Positions 27,127-32,170 of a DNA stretch of 32,170 nucleotides are shown here, piece by piece. A program made the position numbers and the translations under genes. Source of the stretch: Moraxellaceae bacterium (GTDB lineage: Bacteria; Pseudomonadota; Gammaproteobacteria; Pseudomonadales; Moraxellaceae). The stretch covers positions 1 to 32,170 of the forward strand of contig JANYEL010000166.1 in NCBI GenBank assembly GCA_025363155.1. Reading direction: 5' to 3'. Each line of letters opens with the position of its first letter. The first letter of the stretch is position 1. The notes below the pieces were generated by a model that saw only the letters and a list, made by a program, of their open reading frames with translations, was not told the DNA's origin and ran no database searches.

Positions 27127-27195
27127 GAACGCGTCTAATTTTTAGCAAGTCGAAAAGTATAAAGCAGTTTGAATCAATTAGGCGTGATTTTAACT

Positions 27196-27223
27196 GTTCA
27201 TTTATACCAGAATCAAAATGAAC
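27196..27223. terminator. Short inverted repeat between petC and sspA
   Basis: GTTCATTT (27196-27203) and AAATGAAC (27216-27223) form an 8-bp stem around 12 bases, 13 bases beyond the petC stop. There is no T-run, so it may be an mRNA 3'-stabilising hairpin or an operator in front of sspA. Confidence 0.4.
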
Positions 27224-27235
27224 AAGGTTTATTCG

Positions 27236-27964
27236 CTATTTAACGTCTTTCCAATATTCCCTATGCAGTAAATACACAGGAATCAAGAAGATTAATAAAA
27301 ATAGAATCACGAAGATGCCGTAAATTTTTCGTTCATGTTGATGTGGTTCGGCGGCGTAGTTGAGGAAATTAACGATGTCGCCAACTTGCGCTTTAAAGGC
27401 TTGATCACCGACTTGTTGGTGGAGTGAGTCCAAAACGTTTGGCATTGCCGTATCAGGGAGTACAGCATTATTCACACTAAATGGTCGCGTCGAATCAGGA
27501 TAAAAACTTAACAGATAAGTGTATATCCAATCAGGACTACGCTTGCGAGCCGTTAATGTGAGGTCGGGAGGCATTGTGCCAAACATTTTGAGCTGTAGAT
27601 CAGGTGCAATTCTTGCGCTTATGTCATCGTTTATCTTCGCATTGCTAAGCTGTAGAAATCGTTTCATTTGCTCAGGTGGAATGGATAAGTCTTTCGCCAT
27701 TCTTTCATAACGCATGTATTTGAGCGCATGACAACTCGCGCATTGATTCATGAAAAGTTCTGCGCCACGTCGTAGTGATGCTTTATCTGTGATATCAATA
27801 GGTGCTTTGCGGCATTCATATTCGCCATATTGGTTTTTAGGCGAAGGTAATGCATTCGGCGCAAGAGTTTTTCCGCATTGAATTTCGGCTGCGTAGGCGG
27901 AATTGATTGCTAATCCGCTGAATAAAAAAAACAATGCGCATAAGTATTTTGCGAATGAAGTCAT
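27236..27964 (-). CDS. petC: Cytochrome c1 subunit of the bc1 complex
   Basis: This 242-residue membrane-anchored c-type cytochrome carries electrons from the Rieske protein to soluble cytochrome c. A Sec signal ends in SAYA-A. The heme site CASCH is at 75-79 followed by ALKYMRYERM, the axial methionine region is FGTMPPDLTLTARKRSPDWIYTYL, and a C-terminal anchor helix (IFVILFLLIFLIPVYLL) ends in HREYWKDVK. The ATG overlaps the petB stop by four bases (27961-27964), so translation is coupled. Confidence 0.96.
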   Translation of the reverse strand: MTSFAKYLCALFFLFSGLAINSAYAAEIQCGKTLAPNALPSPKNQYGEYECRKAPIDITDKASLRRGAELFMNQCASCHALKYMRYERMAKDLSIPPEQMKRFLQLSNAKINDDISARIAPDLQLKMFGTMPPDLTLTARKRSPDWIYTYLLSFYPDSTRPFSVNNAVLPDTAMPNVLDSLHQQVGDQAFKAQVGDIVNFLNYAAEPHQHERKIYGIFVILFLLIFLIPVYLLHREYWKDVK

Positions 27965-29214
27965 GATCGATGACCTCGTGTTACGCGATTGGGCGGTACT
28001 TTGAAATCTTCAATCGCTGTGTAAAAAGGCATGAGCAGGAAATAGAGAAAATAGAAAAACGTCATGACCTGCGCAAGACGTTGATTGCTGAGATAGGGCA
28101 ATAACGCATGATCGAGTTGGGTTGCGCCAATCACACCTAGTGCCAAAATACTAATCACAAAAATCGCCAGCCAAATTTTAGATAAGATGCCTTTATAGCG
28201 CATCGACTTGACTGGGGATTTATCTAGCCAAGGTAATGCAAAGAAAATCGCAACTGAGCTAATGAGAGCAATCACGCCACCTAGCTTGCTCGGAATGGCT
28301 AATAAAATTGCATAAAACGGCGTGAAATACCAAACGGGCTCAATGTGAGAAGGTGTTTTTAATGGATTGGCTGGTTCGTAATTTGCTGGTTCTAAAATAT
28401 AGCCACCGCCATCTGGATAGAAAAATACGAAGCTAAAGAAAATAATTAAGAACACTACAATGCCGACTAAATTATGCGTCGTGTAATACGGATGCAGTGG
28501 AATCCCATCAAGCGGAATGCCGTTTTTATCAATCTGTTTTCTGATCTCAATACCCTCTGGATTGTTAGAGCCGACATGATGCAAAGAGACTAAATGAATG
28601 AAGACAAAAAACACCAAAAACAATGGAATTGCAATGACATGCAGGGCAAACATTCTATTCAAGGTAATGCCCGACAAGACAAAATCCCCACGAATCCATG
28701 TTGCTATCAAATCCCCAAAATGAGGAATAGCCGCAGGTAAGTTGAGAATGACTTGCGCCCCCCAATACGACATATTGCCCCAAGGTAAGACGTAACCGAA
28801 GAAACCTTCTGCCATGAGACATACATACAAGCCCGTGCCGACTAGCCATACCAATTCTCGAGGTTTTTTATACGAGCCATACAGTAGACCGCGAAACATG
28901 TGCAGATAAATCACGACGAATAATGCGGATGCACCGACCGCATGGAGATTTCGAATCAGCCAGCCTGCTGATACGTCGCGCATGATATTGCCTTCGACCG
29001 ATGCAAAGGCACCTTCAATGCTAGGCGTGTACATCATGGACAACCAGATGCCTGTGATCAATTGATTGAACAACACCAACATCGACAGCACGCCGAACAG
29101 ATACCAAAAATTTAAGTTCTTTGGCGCGTAGTATTTGGATAAATGCTTTTCATAGGTTTTGGTCGCTGGAAAACGGGCGTCAATCCATTGTCTTAATTTG
29201 TGAGTAAAGCGCAT
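27961..29214 (-). CDS. petB: Cytochrome b subunit of the bc1 complex
   Basis: This 417-residue polytopic diheme cytochrome forms the quinol oxidation and quinone reduction sites. The heme ligands are His91/His105 and His192/His207; the second pair is one residue wider than in mitochondrial cytochrome b. The Qo motif reads PVWY (293-296) instead of PEWY, as I recall for beta- and gammaproteobacterial enzymes. GYVLPWGNMSYWGA and GSNNPEG are intact. It overlaps petA by one base and petC by four, so the three genes are tightly coupled. Confidence 0.97.
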   Translation of the reverse strand: MRFTHKLRQWIDARFPATKTYEKHLSKYYAPKNLNFWYLFGVLSMLVLFNQLITGIWLSMMYTPSIEGAFASVEGNIMRDVSAGWLIRNLHAVGASALFVVIYLHMFRGLLYGSYKKPRELVWLVGTGLYVCLMAEGFFGYVLPWGNMSYWGAQVILNLPAAIPHFGDLIATWIRGDFVLSGITLNRMFALHVIAIPLFLVFFVFIHLVSLHHVGSNNPEGIEIRKQIDKNGIPLDGIPLHPYYTTHNLVGIVVFLIIFFSFVFFYPDGGGYILEPANYEPANPLKTPSHIEPVWYFTPFYAILLAIPSKLGGVIALISSVAIFFALPWLDKSPVKSMRYKGILSKIWLAIFVISILALGVIGATQLDHALLPYLSNQRLAQVMTFFYFLYFLLMPFYTAIEDFKVPPNRVTRGHRS

Positions 29215-29804
29215 TAGGTATCCTCACCGATAGTTAGGGTATTGCCAATGAGTTTGTGTTTTGGAATTTCCATATTCAGTGGTGCAGGGGAGCCGTCAAA
29301 GACACGTCCAGCTAAATCATACTTAGAGCCATGACAGGGACATAAAAATCCACCCCTCCATTTTGAGTCAAGTGAAGTATTTGCTTCTGGGCGAAAGCCT
29401 GGTGCACAACCTAAGTGAGTGCAGACGCCAATCATCACCAATACATGTGGATCGCGTGAACGATATACGTTCTTGGCATAGTTGGGTTGGTTGGATTCGT
29501 TGGAATGGGTATCGCGTAATTTTGGATTGCCCAAGGCTAAGTTTTTCAGCATTTCATCGGTACGGCGAATGATATAAATCGGTTTACTTTGCCATTCGAC
29601 GACCATCATTTTTTCAGCTTCGAGCGCGCTAATGTCTTGCGTGATTGGACTGCTGGCTGCTTTGGCTTTTTCACTGGGTGCGCACGATTTGACGAATGGC
29701 GTGATTGCACCCACGATGCCGACTGCACCCATTGCCGAGGTGGTGTTAATCAACATGCGGCGGCGATTGATATTGATGACGTCTTTATCATTCGCGTTGC
29801 TCAT
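29214..29804 (-). CDS. petA: Rieske iron-sulfur subunit of the bc1 complex
   Basis: This 196-residue protein carries a high-potential [2Fe-2S] cluster. The cluster ligands are Cys128 and His130 (CTHLGC) and Cys155 and His158 (CPCHGS); Cys133 and Cys157 would form the conserved disulfide. The N-terminus has a twin-arginine-like NRRRMLI before a hydrophobic helix, consistent with Tat-dependent insertion of a membrane-anchored Rieske protein. A clear AAAGGAAA ribosome site precedes the ATG. It is first in petABC. The 84 bases upstream separate it from the TetX-like gene and should contain the promoter if that gene is an insertion. Confidence 0.97.
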   Translation of the reverse strand: MSNANDKDVININRRRMLINTTSAMGAVGIVGAITPFVKSCAPSEKAKAASSPITQDISALEAEKMMVVEWQSKPIYIIRRTDEMLKNLALGNPKLRDTHSNESNQPNYAKNVYRSRDPHVLVMIGVCTHLGCAPGFRPEANTSLDSKWRGGFLCPCHGSKYDLAGRVFDGSPAPLNMEIPKHKLIGNTLTIGEDT

Positions 29805-29888
29805 TGAATGTTTCCTTTGGATTTCATGAATTAAACATCGTTATCGGTCGCACTTGTTATCACTTTTCATGTGAATGGTTAGTATGCC

Positions 29889-31076
<1,188 letters not shown>

Positions 31077-31184
31077 TCAGATTTCTAATCATGGAGAAAT
31101 TGTATAAAAGAACAAAATAAATAGATATTTTTCATTGTGTTTATATTGTATGAAGGGAACTCGCAAAGTTTATATGGGATGTTT

Positions 31185-31195
31185 GGGGGGGGGGG
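31185..31195. repeat. Homopolymer of eleven G upstream of the Tet(X)-like gene
   Basis: An uninterrupted G11 run (C11 on the gene's strand) stands in AT-rich DNA 157 bases upstream of the Tet(X)-like start and 22 bases from the rpsI terminator stem. Runs of this length are prone to slippage and can change promoter spacing; it may also be a sequencing weak point. Confidence 0.8.
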
Positions 31196-31216
31196 AGCTT
31201 TTAATAATCCAAAATA

Positions 31217-31246
31217 ACAAAACCCCGAACAGAGTCGGGGTTTTGT
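31217..31246 (-). terminator. Terminator of rplM-rpsI
   Basis: The perfect 12-bp stem ACAAAACCCCGA / TCGGGGTTTTGT with a 6-base loop begins 24 bases past the rpsI stop. On the minus strand it is followed by a T-rich TATTTT. It separates the ribosomal operon from the Tet(X)-like gene. Confidence 0.85.
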
Positions 31247-31269
31247 ACACATACAAAAACGTTTTGAGA

Positions 31270-31662
31270 TTAACGTTTTGAGTATTGTGGGCGTTTACGC
31301 GCTTTGCGTAGACCAATTTTCTTACGTTCAACTTCACGAGCATCACGAGTCACGAAGCCAGCTTGACGCAATGCTGATTTCAATGTTTCGTCAGATGCGT
31401 AAAGTGCACGTGTAATACCGTGACGAATCGCACCAGCTTGGCCACTCATACCGCCGCCTTTAACGGTGATAAAAATGTCGTATTTTGCGAGGCCATCAAC
31501 CAATTCTAGTGGTTGACGAACGATCATGCGTGAAGTTTCACGTGCAAAATACTGATCAAGCGTTTTGTTGTTGATGATCATCGCGCCTGAACCTGGAGCC
31601 AGGAACACACGAGCGGTAGCGGTCTTGCGGCGACCAGTGCCGTAATTACGTTGTGTCGTCAT
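31270..31662 (-). CDS. rpsI: Small ribosomal subunit protein uS9
   Basis: This 130-residue protein is normal length. It has [16 protein letters not shown] at the start, the [19 protein letters not shown] core, and the C-terminal tail [17 protein letters not shown], whose last residues reach the P-site tRNA. It follows rplM by three bases and ends at a strong terminator. Confidence 0.98.
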   Translation of the reverse strand: MTTQRNYGTGRRKTATARVFLAPGSGAMIINNKTLDQYFARETSRMIVRQPLELVDGLAKYDIFITVKGGGMSGQAGAIRHGITRALYASDETLKSALRQAGFVTRDAREVERKKIGLRKARKRPQYSKR

Positions 31663-31665
31663 GGC

Positions 31666-32094
31666 TTACAGTTCCAGAACTTGTGGTTGTTGTGCTTCAT
31701 GCGGATGAGTTGCACCAGCATATAGCTTCAATTTGGTGATCATGGCAAAGCCAAGAGGACCTTTTGGTAGCATACCTTTGATCGCACGATGCAATACGTC
31801 AGTAGGCTTGTGTGCAATTAACTTAGTAAAGTTAGTTGTTTTCAGGCCGCCTGGGAATTCACTGTGGCGATAGTACATTTTGTCTTGGGCTTTTTTGCCT
31901 GTGACAACGACTTTTTCCGCGTTGATAACGATGATGTAATCACCAGTGTCAACGTGCGGGGTATAGCTAGGTTTGTGCTTGCCGCGCAAACGACTTGCGA
32001 TTTCAGTCGCGATGCGACCAAGAGTTTTGCCATTTGCGTCGACGACAAACCACTCGCGTGTGACGTTTTCTGGCTTTGCGCTGATAGTTTTCAT
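31666..32094 (-). CDS. rplM: Large ribosomal subunit protein uL13
   Basis: This 142-residue protein is normal length and carries [47 protein letters not shown]-type sequence and [14 protein letters not shown]. It is the first gene of rplM-rpsI. The leader upstream contains a small GAGAG/CTCTC hairpin, and the -10 box lies at the window edge. Confidence 0.98.
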   Translation of the reverse strand: MKTISAKPENVTREWFVVDANGKTLGRIATEIASRLRGKHKPSYTPHVDTGDYIIVINAEKVVVTGKKAQDKMYYRHSEFPGGLKTTNFTKLIAHKPTDVLHRAIKGMLPKGPLGFAMITKLKLYAGATHPHEAQQPQVLEL

Positions 32095-32124
32095 TGCATG
32101 TATGCCTATATAAAAGTTGTTTAA

Positions 32125-32163
32125 GAGAGTTTACGGGGCTCTCAAAACAGACCGCGAATTATA
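32125..32163 (-). promoter_or_regulatory. rplM leader hairpin and -10 box
   Basis: On the minus strand TATAAT (32158-32163) is a consensus -10; the -35 would lie beyond the window. The leader that follows contains GAGAG (32139-32143 read on the minus strand) and CTCTC (32125-32129), able to form a 5-bp hairpin about 30 bases before the rplM ATG. Such a leader could serve autoregulation, but this is not proven. Confidence 0.55.
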
Positions 32164-32170
32164 AGGAAGT

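Overview
The window looks like chromosomal DNA from a gammaproteobacterium of or near the Moraxellaceae. The RND pump proteins read like Acinetobacter AdeI, AdeJ and AdeK. The gene strings rplM-rpsI...petABC-sspAB, ispB/rplU-rpmA and serS-cysG are housekeeping arrangements of that class. A complete cytochrome bc1 operon argues for an oxidase-positive relative rather than a typical Acinetobacter, but this placement is an inference from protein resemblance only.

Layout. Positions 1-135 hold the tail of a probable transposase. 184-6185 (minus) is an adeIJK-type tripartite efflux operon with two tandem palindromic operators upstream and a terminator downstream. 6536-9535 (minus) holds a YiiM-type MOSC protein and a Gcr-family membrane protein. 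9876-11961 is ispB diverging from rplU-rpmA. 11999-12673 is an orphan AT-rich gene convergent with rpmA. 13105-15723 carries an EthA-like Baeyer-Villiger monooxygenase and an OlsB-like N-acyltransferase. 15995-18987 holds lolA, an SDR and the polyamine exporter homologue paeA. 19223-23837 holds rhlE, a small CcdA-like orphan antitoxin fragment, serS and cysG. 23899-25659 (minus) is an unusual DUF937/alanine-rich/TM/OmpA protein. 25952-29804 (minus) is petABC-sspAB. 29889-31028 (minus) is a Tet(X)-like flavin monooxygenase placed between petABC and the rplM-rpsI operon, which ends the window.

Functional links. The efflux genes form one transcription unit spanning inner membrane, periplasm and outer membrane. 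LolA serves the lipoprotein-sorting pathway that would also deliver the lipoprotein outer-membrane factor. PetABC form the quinol:cytochrome c oxidoreductase, and SspA/SspB are stress and proteolysis factors. The accessory material (TetX-like gene, EthA-like BVMO, orphan gene, CcdA-like remnant and several short palindromic dispersed repeats) sits at the joints between conserved blocks.

Most interesting points: the Tet(X) homologue has changes at three expected drug-contact positions and an 11-G homopolymer upstream; twin TetR-type operators precede the pump operon without a local repressor; a CTAG-rich cluster lies between ispB and rplU; three alternating inverted-repeat arms lie in front of lolA; and a CcdA C-terminal module stands alone next to a MITE-like repeat. 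I found no clearly new multi-gene system, CRISPR array, tRNA or rRNA.
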